This document shows positions 8,658 through 16,243 of a stretch of DNA of 64,000 bases, in pieces. A model generated the notes under the pieces. It was not told the origin of the DNA and made no database searches. It worked only from the letters and a program-made list of their open reading frames with translations. This DNA is from Variovorax sp. 770b2. GTDB taxonomy: Bacteria; Pseudomonadota; Gammaproteobacteria; Burkholderiales; Burkholderiaceae_C. How positions within the stretch are numbered: the stretch's first letter is position 1; each line of letters starts with the position of its first letter. The DNA is taken from NCBI RefSeq assembly GCF_900115685.1, contig NZ_FOXJ01000004.1, positions 127,256 to 191,255 of the forward strand. Direction: 5' to 3'. The position numbers and the translations under genes were made by a program.

Positions 8658-9263
8658 ATGAACAAGCGCAACGCTCTCCAACTGATCGCCGGCAGCATGG
8701 CCGTGGCGGCGCTGGGTGTGGGCCTTGCGGCCTGCAGCGAAACCAAGCAGAGCTTCAATGCGGTCGACATCACCGGCGCCGACTACGCCAAGGACTTCTC
8801 GCTGAAGGACGCGGACGGCAAGGTCCGCACCATGGCCGACTTCAAGGGCAAAGCGGTCGTGCTGTTCTTCGGCTACGCGCAGTGCCCCGACGTCTGCCCG
8901 ACCACGATGACCGAGATGGCGCAGGTCAAGCAGCAACTGGGCAAGGACGGCGACAAGCTGCAGGTGCTGTTCGTCACCGTCGATCCGGCGCGCGACACGC
9001 CCGAGGTGATGAAGGCCTACATGGGCGCGTTCGACCCGAGCTTCGTCGCGCTGATTCCGACGGCCGACGAGCTCACCGCGACCGCCAAGGACTTCAAGGT
9101 CTACTACAAGAAGGTCGACGGCAAGACGCCCACCAGCTACTCGATGGACCACTCGGCCGCGAGCTTCCTCTACGACCCGCAGGGCCGGCTGCGGCTCTAT
9201 GCGCGCTACGGCGCGGGCGTGCCGGCCATGGTGTCGGACCTGAAGACGCTGCTCGGTTCCTGA
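8658..9263 (+). CDS. SCO1/SenC family copper chaperone lipoprotein
   Basis: Protein of 201 residues with a lipoprotein signal (lipobox LAAC) and a thioredoxin fold. The copper site is complete: C76-P-D-V-C80 in FGYAQCPDVCPTT and His165 in YSMDHSAASF. SCO proteins deliver copper to the CuA site of subunit II, which fits the coxB gene at the head of this cluster. It is the last cox-related gene; the next start is 13 bases downstream. Confidence 0.95.
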   Translation: MNKRNALQLIAGSMAVAALGVGLAACSETKQSFNAVDITGADYAKDFSLKDADGKVRTMADFKGKAVVLFFGYAQCPDVCPTTMTEMAQVKQQLGKDGDKLQVLFVTVDPARDTPEVMKAYMGAFDPSFVALIPTADELTATAKDFKVYYKKVDGKTPTSYSMDHSAASFLYDPQGRLRLYARYGAGVPAMVSDLKTLLGS

Positions 9264-9276
9264 GAGGGGCAGGCCC

Positions 9277-10119
9277 ATGGACGCCGCGGTTGCAGTTGTC
9301 GCATCGGTCGATCATTTGAAGACGCGCAAGGGCGCCTTCCGCATTGCGCTCATTCCGCCCGAGGTGCTGCGCGCCCTCAACGACGGGCTGCTCGAAACCG
9401 TCAACCTCAATGAGTTCATGGCGCTCGAGCTGCCGCAACTTGCTCGCAGCGTGGCGGGCCATGTCGGGCTCGATGCGGCAAGCGAACGCTTGGTCGACAC
9501 CATCGCCATGCTCGGCGCCTTCAAGCCGATGCAGCGGCACACCCACATCGCCCGTGCGCTCTACGACCTGACCGCGCTTCACGCCGAGCGCGATGCTGTC
9601 GCGCACCGGCTGGCCACGCACGCGAGCGACGTGGCTCGATGCTGGGCGGCGCAGTGGGTGACGCTCTCTGGACTGCCCTTGCCGGCGCAACTGGAGGCGG
9701 TGCGCCGCTTCGCCGCCGATCCGCATTTCGGCGTGCGCGAGATCGCCTGGATGGCGGTGCGCGACGCGGTCATTGCTTCGATGGACGAGGCGCTCGCGCT
9801 GCTGCAGCCGTGGGTGTTCGACGCCGACCCGAACATCCGCCGCTTCGCCAGCGAACTCACGCGGCCGCGCGGCGTGTGGTGCGCGCAGATCGAGGCGCTC
9901 AAGGCCGAGCCCTGGCGCGCGCTGCCGCTGATCGAGCCGCTGCGGGCGGACGGCAGCCGCTATGTGCAGAACTCGGTGGCGAACTGGCTCAACGATGCGA
10001 GCAAGACGCAGGGAGAGTGGGTCGAGAAGCTGTGCAAGCGCTGGATTGCGGAGTCGGACACCGACGCCACGAGGTACATCGCCAAACGGGCGCTGCGGAC
10101 GCTCTCCAAAGGCCCATGA
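9277..10119 (+). CDS. DNA alkylation repair (AlkD-like, HEAT-repeat) protein
   Basis: All-helical protein of 280 residues. The N-terminal pattern (SIR/FRIALIPPEVLRALNDGLLETVNLNEFMALELPQL) and later HEAT-type helices (FAADPHFGVREIAWMAVRD, DADPNIRRFASELTRPRGVW) match the AlkD/DNA_alkylation family, whose characterised members excise N3- and N7-alkylpurines. No catalytic assignment was attempted. It follows the SCO gene by 13 bases, so it may be read with the cox cluster, and ends at a terminator facing rpoH. Confidence 0.75.
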   Translation: MDAAVAVVASVDHLKTRKGAFRIALIPPEVLRALNDGLLETVNLNEFMALELPQLARSVAGHVGLDAASERLVDTIAMLGAFKPMQRHTHIARALYDLTALHAERDAVAHRLATHASDVARCWAAQWVTLSGLPLPAQLEAVRRFAADPHFGVREIAWMAVRDAVIASMDEALALLQPWVFDADPNIRRFASELTRPRGVWCAQIEALKAEPWRALPLIEPLRADGSRYVQNSVANWLNDASKTQGEWVEKLCKRWIAESDTDATRYIAKRALRTLSKGP

Positions 10120-10146
10120 AAAAAGCCCGGCAGTGCCGGGCTTTTT
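10119..10146. terminator. Bidirectional terminator between AlkD-like gene and rpoH
   Basis: Stem AGCCCGGC/GCCGGGCT with a three-base loop, six A before and five T after. It ends both convergent genes. Confidence 0.85.
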
Positions 10147-10162
10147 GCTGGGAGAGGGTGGC

Positions 10163-11104
10163 TTACGCGTAGTCCGCCAGTGCCTTCTTCATCTTCTTCA
10201 TCGCGGCGACTTCGATCTGGCGGATGCGCTCGGCGCTCACGCCGTACACCGCGGCCAGGTCGTGCAGCGTCATGCCGCCCGAACCGTCGTCGTTCACCTT
10301 GAGCCAGCGCTCTTCGACGATGCGGCGGCTGCGGTCGTCCAGCGCTTCGAGCGCGGTCGCGATGCCGTCGCTCGACAGGCGGTCGCGCTGCTGCGATTCG
10401 AGCAGGGCGGTCGGTTCCTGCGTGGCGTCGGCCAAGTAGGCGATGGGGCCGAAGGCTTCGTCGCCGTCATCGGACGGACCCGGATCGAGCAGCACGTCGC
10501 CGCCCGACAGGCGGGTTTCCATCTCGAGCACTTCCTCGGGCTTGACGTTCAGCCGGGTCGCCATCTGCGACACCTCGTCGGGGCTGAGCGTTTCGCGGTG
10601 CGTGCCGTTGTCGGACGCCGCCGAGTCGGCCTTGAAGCCCTGCTTCATCGAGCGCAGGTTGAAGAACAGCTTGCGCTGGGCCTTGGTCGTCGCGACCTTG
10701 ACCATGCGCCAGTTCTTCAGGATGTACTCGTGAATCTCGGCCTTGATCCAGTGCATGGCGTAGCTCACCAGCCGTACGCCCTGGTCGGGGTCGAAGCGCT
10801 TCACGGCTTTCATGAGGCCGACGTTGCCTTCCTGGATCAGGTCGCCGTGCGGCAGCCCGTAGCCCAGGTATTGGCGGGAAATGGAAACCACGAGGCGCAG
10901 GTGCGACAGGATCAGCGCGCCGGCGGCGTCCAGGTCGTTCTGGTCGCGCAGCTTGCGTGCGAAGCCCTGCTCTTCTTCGAGCGTGAGCAGCGGCAGGCGG
11001 TTGGCGGCCGAGATGTAAGCATCCAGGTTGCCCAGCGGGGGGACCATCGACCATGGGTTGGCGACGGCCAGCTGGTTGGCAGAGACTCCAGACAGCGATG
11101 TCAT
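10163..11104 (-). CDS. rpoH: RNA polymerase heat-shock sigma factor RpoH (sigma-32)
   Basis: Sigma-70 family factor of 313 residues. Region 2 (DLIQEGNVGLMKAVKRFDP), the RpoH box QRKLFFNLR and a C-terminal helix-turn-helix (VYGVSAERIRQIEVAAMKKM) are all present. Start chosen at 11104 because AAGGAG lies 9 bases upstream. An ATG at 11131 is in frame, but it sits at the end of the probable -10 box (TAATATG), so it would not be transcribed from that promoter. The promoter overlaps a perfect CIRCE operator, implying HrcA repression. Confidence 0.97.
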   Translation of the reverse strand: MTSLSGVSANQLAVANPWSMVPPLGNLDAYISAANRLPLLTLEEEQGFARKLRDQNDLDAAGALILSHLRLVVSISRQYLGYGLPHGDLIQEGNVGLMKAVKRFDPDQGVRLVSYAMHWIKAEIHEYILKNWRMVKVATTKAQRKLFFNLRSMKQGFKADSAASDNGTHRETLSPDEVSQMATRLNVKPEEVLEMETRLSGGDVLLDPGPSDDGDEAFGPIAYLADATQEPTALLESQQRDRLSSDGIATALEALDDRSRRIVEERWLKVNDDGSGGMTLHDLAAVYGVSAERIRQIEVAAMKKMKKALADYA

Positions 11105-11129
11105 CAGGGGAAACTCCTTTGTATTGGGC

Positions 11130-11159
11130 ATATTAGCACTCGGTTAGAGGGAGTGCTAA
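11130..11159 (-). promoter_or_regulatory. CIRCE operator overlapping the rpoH promoter
   Basis: TTAGCACTC (11133-11141), nine-base spacer, GAGTGCTAA (11151-11159): an exact match to the CIRCE consensus bound by HrcA. On the minus strand a -35-like TTAGCA lies in one arm and a -10 TAATAT overlaps the other, 18 bases apart. HrcA binding would therefore block rpoH transcription. The hrcA gene is at 57145-58152. Confidence 0.9.
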
Positions 11160-11160
11160 A

Positions 11161-11176
11161 TCAAGGGTTCCCTTGA
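11161..11176. promoter_or_regulatory. Palindrome adjoining the CIRCE site
   Basis: TCAAGGG-TT-CCCTTGA, two perfect 7-base arms, one base beyond the CIRCE arm and just upstream of the -35 position of rpoH. It could be a second operator or an activator site. No known binding protein is recognised. Confidence 0.45.
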
Positions 11177-11202
11177 GTTCCTATCGTTTTGATAGCCAAA
11201 GG

Positions 11203-11667
11203 CTACCAACGGATCCCCAGCTTCAAGAACGGCTTCGACAAGACGAACAGCGGGCCGACCCAGAGGTATTGGATGTCTTCGAAGAACGAAGGTTTCTTGC
11301 CTTCGATCTTGTGGCCCACGAACTGAAATATCCACGCCACCACGAAGATGGCGGCTGAAATCGGCAAAACAAGCCCGCCCATCGCATGCACCAGCGCCAG
11401 GGCCAGCGCGGTGAGCACCAGCATGGTCAGCAGGAAAGCCGGCGCGCGCAGCAGCGCGTAATAGACGAGGCTGGCAGCGACGAAAACGTAGGCCACCCAC
11501 GGATGAATCGCAAACAGCAGCCCGACGATGCTCAGCATGATCGCGGGAATGGCGATGTAGTGGACCAACTCGTTGGTCGGATGGCGGTGGCTTTCGTCGT
11601 AGTGCGCGAGCAGCCGGTCGACCTTGCGGTCGCTCGTGGCCAGCGGGGCGGCGGCGGTGTGCATCAT
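11203..11667 (-). CDS. DUF962 / Mpo1-like membrane protein
   Basis: Protein of 154 residues. The N-terminal segment HYDESHRHPTNELVHYIAIP is the signature of the DUF962 (YGL010w/Mpo1-like) family, followed by four hydrophobic segments and the C-terminal FQFVGHKIEGKKPSFFED motif. The yeast member Mpo1 is an Fe(II)-dependent dioxygenase acting on 2-hydroxy fatty acids; whether that applies here is unknown. GGAG precedes the ATG. It lies upstream of rpoH on the same strand. Confidence 0.85.
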   Translation of the reverse strand: MMHTAAAPLATSDRKVDRLLAHYDESHRHPTNELVHYIAIPAIMLSIVGLLFAIHPWVAYVFVAASLVYYALLRAPAFLLTMLVLTALALALVHAMGGLVLPISAAIFVVAWIFQFVGHKIEGKKPSFFEDIQYLWVGPLFVLSKPFLKLGIRW

Positions 11668-11779
11668 GGTGAGTCTCCAGGGCAAGGGCGCCGTTCGGTG
11701 CGGCGGAAGTCCGATGGTGCCCACGGCGCCCGGCAATGACAAGCAGAGAGCAAGCGCGGCCAGCCAGGCAAGTGCGGTT

Positions 11780-11800
11780 TTGCTACTGAAAAAGTAGCAA
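11780..11800. repeat. Perfect dyad TTGCTACT/AGTAGCAA upstream of two divergent genes
   Basis: Eight-base arms around a GAAAA centre, in the 208-base gap between the DUF962 gene and the response regulator. A similar short dyad (CTATC-GTTTT-GATAG) is at 11181-11195. Either may be an operator or a family-specific intergenic repeat; nothing else is evident in this gap. Confidence 0.5.
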
Positions 11801-11875
11801 TTCCGCTCCGGTGGGCGCGCCGTGTCATGACTTAGGGCACTGTCGCCCGCGGATTGCGCAGCTAAGATCAAACGC

Positions 11876-12586
11876 GTGGCTCCCTTCGATTCCTCTTCCA
11901 CGCCTGCGCCCGAGACCGCGGGGGCGGGTCTTCCAGTTCGCGCGCCGACCGCGATCCTGGTCGTGGACGACCACGATCTGCTGCGCCTGGGGGTCTGCGC
12001 GCTGGTGCAGGCGCAGGCCAGTTCGTCCGGCGCGCGCATCGAGGTCTTCGAGGCCGCCAATGTGGCCGATGCCCTCGCGCTGTACGACACCCACCAGGCG
12101 GCCATCGGCCTCGTGCTGCTCGACCTGGCGCTGCCCGATACCCACGGCCTGAGCGGCCTGGCCGAGTTCCGGCTGCGCTTTCCGGCGGCGCGCATCGTGG
12201 TGCTGTCGGGCACCGGCAACAGCACGCTGGCGCAGGGCGTGCTCGCCCTGGGGGCCAGCGCTTTTCTCCCCAAGTCGGCCGACCTGAAGGAGGTGGTGAG
12301 CTTCATCCGCGCCTGCGGCCTGCTCGACCCCGAAGCCGCCGGCAACCCGCCGCCCGCCGTGCCGAAGGCGCTCAGCGGCTACGCCGAGTTTGCCCACGCC
12401 AGCGCCTGGCAGGAGCTCACGCCGCGCCAGATGCAGGTGCTGCAGTGGGTGCTCGAGGGCAAGGCCAACAAGGAAATCGCCCAACTCGCCAACCTGAGCG
12501 AGGGCACGGTGAAGAACCACGTCTCCACCATCCTCCTGCTGTTCGGCATGCGCTCGCGCGCCCAGTTGATCAGCACGCTGCACTGA
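11876..12586 (+). CDS. LuxR/NarL-family response regulator
   Basis: Protein of 236 residues starting at GTG 11876. The receiver domain has the acidic pocket VVDDHD and the phosphoacceptor D83 in LLDLALPD; the C-terminus has a LuxR helix-turn-helix (LTPRQMQVLQWVLEGKANKEIA ... SEGTVKNHVS). It precedes a hybrid histidine kinase by six bases, so the two form an operon and probably a signalling pair. The regulated genes cannot be told from the sequence. Confidence 0.92.
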   Translation: MAPFDSSSTPAPETAGAGLPVRAPTAILVVDDHDLLRLGVCALVQAQASSSGARIEVFEAANVADALALYDTHQAAIGLVLLDLALPDTHGLSGLAEFRLRFPAARIVVLSGTGNSTLAQGVLALGASAFLPKSADLKEVVSFIRACGLLDPEAAGNPPPAVPKALSGYAEFAHASAWQELTPRQMQVLQWVLEGKANKEIAQLANLSEGTVKNHVSTILLLFGMRSRAQLISTLH

Positions 12587-12592
12587 GAAGCC

Positions 12593-14449
12593 GTGAGCGA
12601 CCCGTCCGCCGACCACACCCTCGGCCAGCGGGTCCTGCGCGAGCACGTCGCCTCGGTCTACGACACCTACCGCATCTCGACGCTGACCCACATGACCTTC
12701 GTGGTCGTGTTCGGCAGCATCATCTATTCGCAGCTGAAGAACCCGAGCCTGCTGTTCTGGCTGGCCGGCCTGCTGGGCGCCGACATCTACGTCTACTTCA
12801 CGCCGCGCTGGACCCCCTTGCGGCCCGCGCGGGAAAGCGCGTACTGGGCGCGAAAGATCTCGCGCATGGTCACGCTGGTCAGCATGATCACGGCGGTGGT
12901 GCCCTGGCTCATCGTGCCGTACGACAACCTGCCGATGACCTCGCTGCTGATGGCGGTGATCGTGGGCAGCTGCGCCCGGGCGGCGCAGTCGCTCTGGCCG
13001 CTGAAGTCGGCGCTGTTCGGCTACACGCTGCCGATGTCGCTGGGGCTCATCACCGCGCTGGCCTGGCAGGGCGATGGCCTGCATCTTTTCCTGGCGGCCG
13101 CCGGCGCGGCCTACCTGCTGCTGACGCTGCGCGCGGGCATCGGGCAGCACAAGCTCTTGACCGAATCCCTCATGCTGCGCTTCGAGAACGAGGCGCTGGC
13201 CGCCCGCCTGGGCGAGCAGATCGCCGCCACCGAGCGCGCGAGCGAAGAGAAAACCCGCTTCCTCGGCACCGCCAGCCACGACCTGCGCCAGCCGCTGCAC
13301 GCCATCGCGCTCTTCGGCGCCGCGCTGGAGAACGAACTGCGCGACCGCCCCGAAGGCCGCAACGCCCAGCGCCTGATGCGCGCGGTGAACGCGCTGGGCG
13401 CCTCGCTGGACACCATGCTGGACGTCTCGCGGCTGGATGCGGGCGTGATCACCGCGGTGCCGCAGCCGGTGCAGCTGGATGCGCTGTTCCTGCCGCTCAA
13501 CCACACCTTCTCGGCCCGCGCCGAGCACAAGCAGCTGCAGCTGCGCGTGCGCGCCAGCGGCCTGTGGGTGCACAGCGATCCGCAGCTGCTGCACCGCATG
13601 CTCTCCAACCTGATGGACAACGCGCTCAAGTACACCGCGCACGGCGGCGTGACGGTGATGGCGCGCGAGCGCGGCGATTCGGTGTGGGTGGAGGTGCGCG
13701 ACACGGGCGTGGGCATCGCCCCCGAGCAGTCGGGCCGCATCTTCGAGGAGTTCTACCAGATCAACAATCCCGGCCGCGACCGCTCGCGGGGGCTGGGCAT
13801 CGGCCTGTCGATCGTGCAGCGGCTCTCGCGGCTGCTCGGGCATCCGGTGCAGATGCATTCGCGCCCGGGCCGGGGCACCCACTTTCGCGTCGTGCTGCCG
13901 GCCGCGCGTGCCATGGCCGGCGGGCTGGTGCCGGCTTTTCCGTCCGACACCGGCGAGGTGCAGGCATCGCAGCCCAAGGCCGCGCTGGCGCTGCCGGGCC
14001 GCGTGCTGCTGCTGGACGACGAGCTGGAGATCCGCGAGGCCATGACCGGCCTGCTGCGCTCCCATTCGATCGATGCGCACGCCGTGGCCGACGAGGCCGG
14101 TGCCGCCGCGGCCCTGCAATGGGCCCGCCGCGAGGGGCGCCCCTTCGACCTGCTGCTGTGCGACTACCGCCTGGCCGACGGCGCCGACGGGCTGGACGCC
14201 GGGCTTCGCCTGAGCCAGGGGGCGGGTAGGGGGGAGGGCGAGGGCGAGGGCGCCGCCGAAATCCCGCTGCTGCTGATCACCGGCGAGACCTCACCCGCCC
14301 GCCTGCAGCGCGTGCGGGAATCGCAGGTGCCGGTGCTGTTCAAGCCGGTCGTGGCGGCCGCGCTGTTTCAGGCGATGGCCGAACTGGCCGCGCCGAAGCC
14401 GGCTTCTCCGCTGCAGCCATCGGTGCTTGAAAACATTGGTAGTCATTGA
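12593..14449 (+). CDS. Hybrid sensor histidine kinase with C-terminal receiver domain
   Basis: Protein of 618 residues starting at GTG 12593. About six membrane helices occupy residues 25-185, with no large periplasmic sensor. A dimerisation/phosphoacceptor domain follows (H229 in ASHDLRQPLHA), then an ATPase domain (LSNLMDNALKYT, DTGVGI, GLGIGLSIV), then a receiver domain with D524 in LLCDYRLADG. The receiver carries a Gly/Glu-rich insertion (GAGRGEGEGEGAAE) not normal for the fold. The signal sensed is unknown; the intramembrane sensing layout suggests an envelope or membrane cue. Confidence 0.93.
   Translation: MSDPSADHTLGQRVLREHVASVYDTYRISTLTHMTFVVVFGSIIYSQLKNPSLLFWLAGLLGADIYVYFTPRWTPLRPARESAYWARKISRMVTLVSMITAVVPWLIVPYDNLPMTSLLMAVIVGSCARAAQSLWPLKSALFGYTLPMSLGLITALAWQGDGLHLFLAAAGAAYLLLTLRAGIGQHKLLTESLMLRFENEALAARLGEQIAATERASEEKTRFLGTASHDLRQPLHAIALFGAALENELRDRPEGRNAQRLMRAVNALGASLDTMLDVSRLDAGVITAVPQPVQLDALFLPLNHTFSARAEHKQLQLRVRASGLWVHSDPQLLHRMLSNLMDNALKYTAHGGVTVMARERGDSVWVEVRDTGVGIAPEQSGRIFEEFYQINNPGRDRSRGLGIGLSIVQRLSRLLGHPVQMHSRPGRGTHFRVVLPAARAMAGGLVPAFPSDTGEVQASQPKAALALPGRVLLLDDELEIREAMTGLLRSHSIDAHAVADEAGAAAALQWARREGRPFDLLLCDYRLADGADGLDAGLRLSQGAGRGEGEGEGAAEIPLLLITGETSPARLQRVRESQVPVLFKPVVAAALFQAMAELAAPKPASPLQPSVLENIGSH
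14224..14250 (+). repeat. G-rich hexanucleotide tract inside the kinase gene
   Basis: Five runs of three or more G separated by loops of two, one, three and three bases, including repeated GGGCGA units, on the coding strand. It encodes the Gly/Glu insertion in the receiver domain and fits the usual G-quadruplex pattern. Confidence 0.7.
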
Positions 14450-14591
14450 GTGCGCATCGCCTGATCGATCACCGGATCTATCGGCGAACGGCATGACTTT
14501 CGGCACTGGTGAGCAGTCGCTGCGCCGAATATCTTCACTGCATGCCGATGGGGCCTCAGGGCTGTCACCCGTCTCCGACACAGGGAGCAAC

Positions 14592-14852
14592 ATGCTGAAA
14601 AATTCGCTGAAACGCACGGGCTGGATCACCGCCGCGGTGTTTGCCGTTGCCGGTTGCGCCAGCACCGACAACAACCTGCAGCGCGAGACGGCACGCTCGA
14701 TCGGCGGCAACGTCACGCCCGAGCAGGTCACGGTGTCGAACATCGATCGCGGCGCCACCAGCGTCAAGTGGCAAGCCGTTGCGCCCAGCGGCCGCTACGC
14801 CTGCAGCGCCGACGACATGGTGCGGCGCGTGCTTTGCACACGGAGCAAATAA
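14592..14852 (+). CDS. Small lipoprotein of unknown function
   Basis: Protein of 86 residues from ATG 14592, preceded by AGGGAGC. The signal peptide ends in a lipobox (VAGC), and the mature part (STDNNLQRETARSIGG...) includes two further Cys. The segment NVTPEQVTVSNIDRGATSVKWQA is typical of small Burkholderiales outer-membrane lipoproteins of unknown role. It stands alone downstream of the kinase gene and is followed by a strong terminator. Confidence 0.75.
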   Translation: MLKNSLKRTGWITAAVFAVAGCASTDNNLQRETARSIGGNVTPEQVTVSNIDRGATSVKWQAVAPSGRYACSADDMVRRVLCTRSK

Positions 14853-14882
14853 CAGGGGGAAGGGAGAGAAGAAGAAAGTGAG

Positions 14883-14917
14883 AAGCGGCCCCGGCGCAAG
14901 CGGGGGCCGCTTTTTTT
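14883..14917 (+). terminator. Rho-independent terminator after the small lipoprotein gene
   Basis: Ten-base stem AAGCGGCCCC/GGGGCCGCTT followed by seven T on the + strand. Confidence 0.85.
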
Positions 14918-14945
14918 ATCTGAAATCGGCCGAGGTCAACCGAAA

Positions 14946-16214
14946 TCAGCCCAGGAGTGCCTGCGCGAATTCGCGCGCGTCGAAGGTCTCCAGGTCTTCG
15001 AGCTTCTCCCCCACGCCGATGAAGTAGACCGGAATCGGCCGCTCGCGCGCAATGGCGCACAGCACCCCGCCCTTGGCCGTGCCGTCCAGCTTGGTCACGA
15101 TGAGGCCCGTGAGGCCCAGCGTCTCGTCGAAGGCCTTGACCTGCGCGAGCGCGTTCTGCCCCGTGTTGCCGTCGATCACCAGCAGCACCTCGTGCGGCGC
15201 GGTGGCGTCGGCCTTGGTGACCACGCGCTTGATCTTCCTGAGCTCGTCCATCAGGTGCAGTTGCGTCGGCAGGCGGCCGGCGGTGTCGACCAGCACCACG
15301 TCCTTGCCGCGCGCCTTGCCGGCGTGCACCGCGTCGAAGCTCACGGCCGACGGGTCGCCGCCCTCGTTGCTCACGATCTCCACCGTGTTGCGGTCGGCCC
15401 AGACCAGCAGTTGCTCTCGCGCCGCCGCCCGGAAGGTGTCGGCCGCGGCCAGCAGCACCGAGGCGCCTTCGGTGGCCAGGTGCTTGGTGAGCTTGCCGAT
15501 GGAGGTGGTCTTGCCCGCGCCGTTGACGCCGGCCACCATGATCACGGTGGGCGTGTACTGGCCGATGACCAGCGGTTTCTCGAGCGGGCGCAGCAGGTCG
15601 GCGATGGCTTCGGCCAGCAGCACCTTGACCTGCGCCGCGTCGGTGGCCATCTGGCGCTTGACGCGGCCCTTCAGGTCGTCGAGCAGGTACTCGGTGGCCC
15701 TGACGCCGGTGTCGGCCATCAGCAGGGCGGATTCGAGCTCTTCGTACAGCGCATCGTCGATCTGCGCATTGACGAACACGGCCTGGATGCCGGTGCCGGT
15801 CTTGCGCAGGCCGGTCTTGAGCTTGTCGAACCAGCCTTTGCGCTCGGGGGGCGCTGCCGCTTCGACGACGGCGGGTTTCGGGGCAGGGACGGGCGCAGGG
15901 GGCGGAACCGGGACCGGGGCAGGCGCTGCAACCGGCGTTGGCACGGGCGCTGGAATCGGGGCCGGGGCCGGCGCGGGCGCTGGCGATGCCACCGGGGCCG
16001 GCGCAGGAACCACCACCGCAGGCGCTTCGACCGGTGCGGTCGTCGCCTCTTCGGCGGCCGGCTTCCCGCCAAACCAGCTCGAAGGCGAGAACACCGAACG
16101 TGCGGGAGCGGGCTCGGCAACGGGTGCGGGGGCGGCGGGCGGAGCGACCGGGGGCGTCGGCGCCGGCGCGACCGGGGTTTCGGCAGGCGGTTTTTTCTTG
16201 AAGAAACTGAACAT
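14946..16214 (-). CDS. ftsY: Signal recognition particle receptor FtsY
   Basis: SRP receptor GTPase (422 residues) that docks ribosome-SRP complexes at the inner membrane. The NG domain shows GVNGAGKTTSIGKL (G1), DTAGRLPTQ (G3) and TKLDGTAKGG (G4). The N-terminal third is an Ala/Pro/Val-rich low-complexity region of about 120 residues starting MFSFFKKKPP, replacing the acidic A domain of E. coli. Only 29 bases separate its start from the divergent M16 gene, so their promoters must overlap. Confidence 0.97.
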   Translation of the reverse strand: MFSFFKKKPPAETPVAPAPTPPVAPPAAPAPVAEPAPARSVFSPSSWFGGKPAAEEATTAPVEAPAVVVPAPAPVASPAPAPAPAPIPAPVPTPVAAPAPVPVPPPAPVPAPKPAVVEAAAPPERKGWFDKLKTGLRKTGTGIQAVFVNAQIDDALYEELESALLMADTGVRATEYLLDDLKGRVKRQMATDAAQVKVLLAEAIADLLRPLEKPLVIGQYTPTVIMVAGVNGAGKTTSIGKLTKHLATEGASVLLAAADTFRAAAREQLLVWADRNTVEIVSNEGGDPSAVSFDAVHAGKARGKDVVLVDTAGRLPTQLHLMDELRKIKRVVTKADATAPHEVLLVIDGNTGQNALAQVKAFDETLGLTGLIVTKLDGTAKGGVLCAIARERPIPVYFIGVGEKLEDLETFDAREFAQALLG

Positions 16215-16243
16215 CAGGAGCTTTTTACAATCCGACCCATTCT

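Noticed and set aside
11105..11131. rpoH start at the upstream ATG (11131)
   Set aside because: No ribosome site precedes it and it overlaps the likely -10 box.
15842..16190. Repeated Pro/Ala stretch seen as a possible repeat array
   Set aside because: It is the low-complexity N-terminal region of FtsY, in frame and coding; no separate repeat element.
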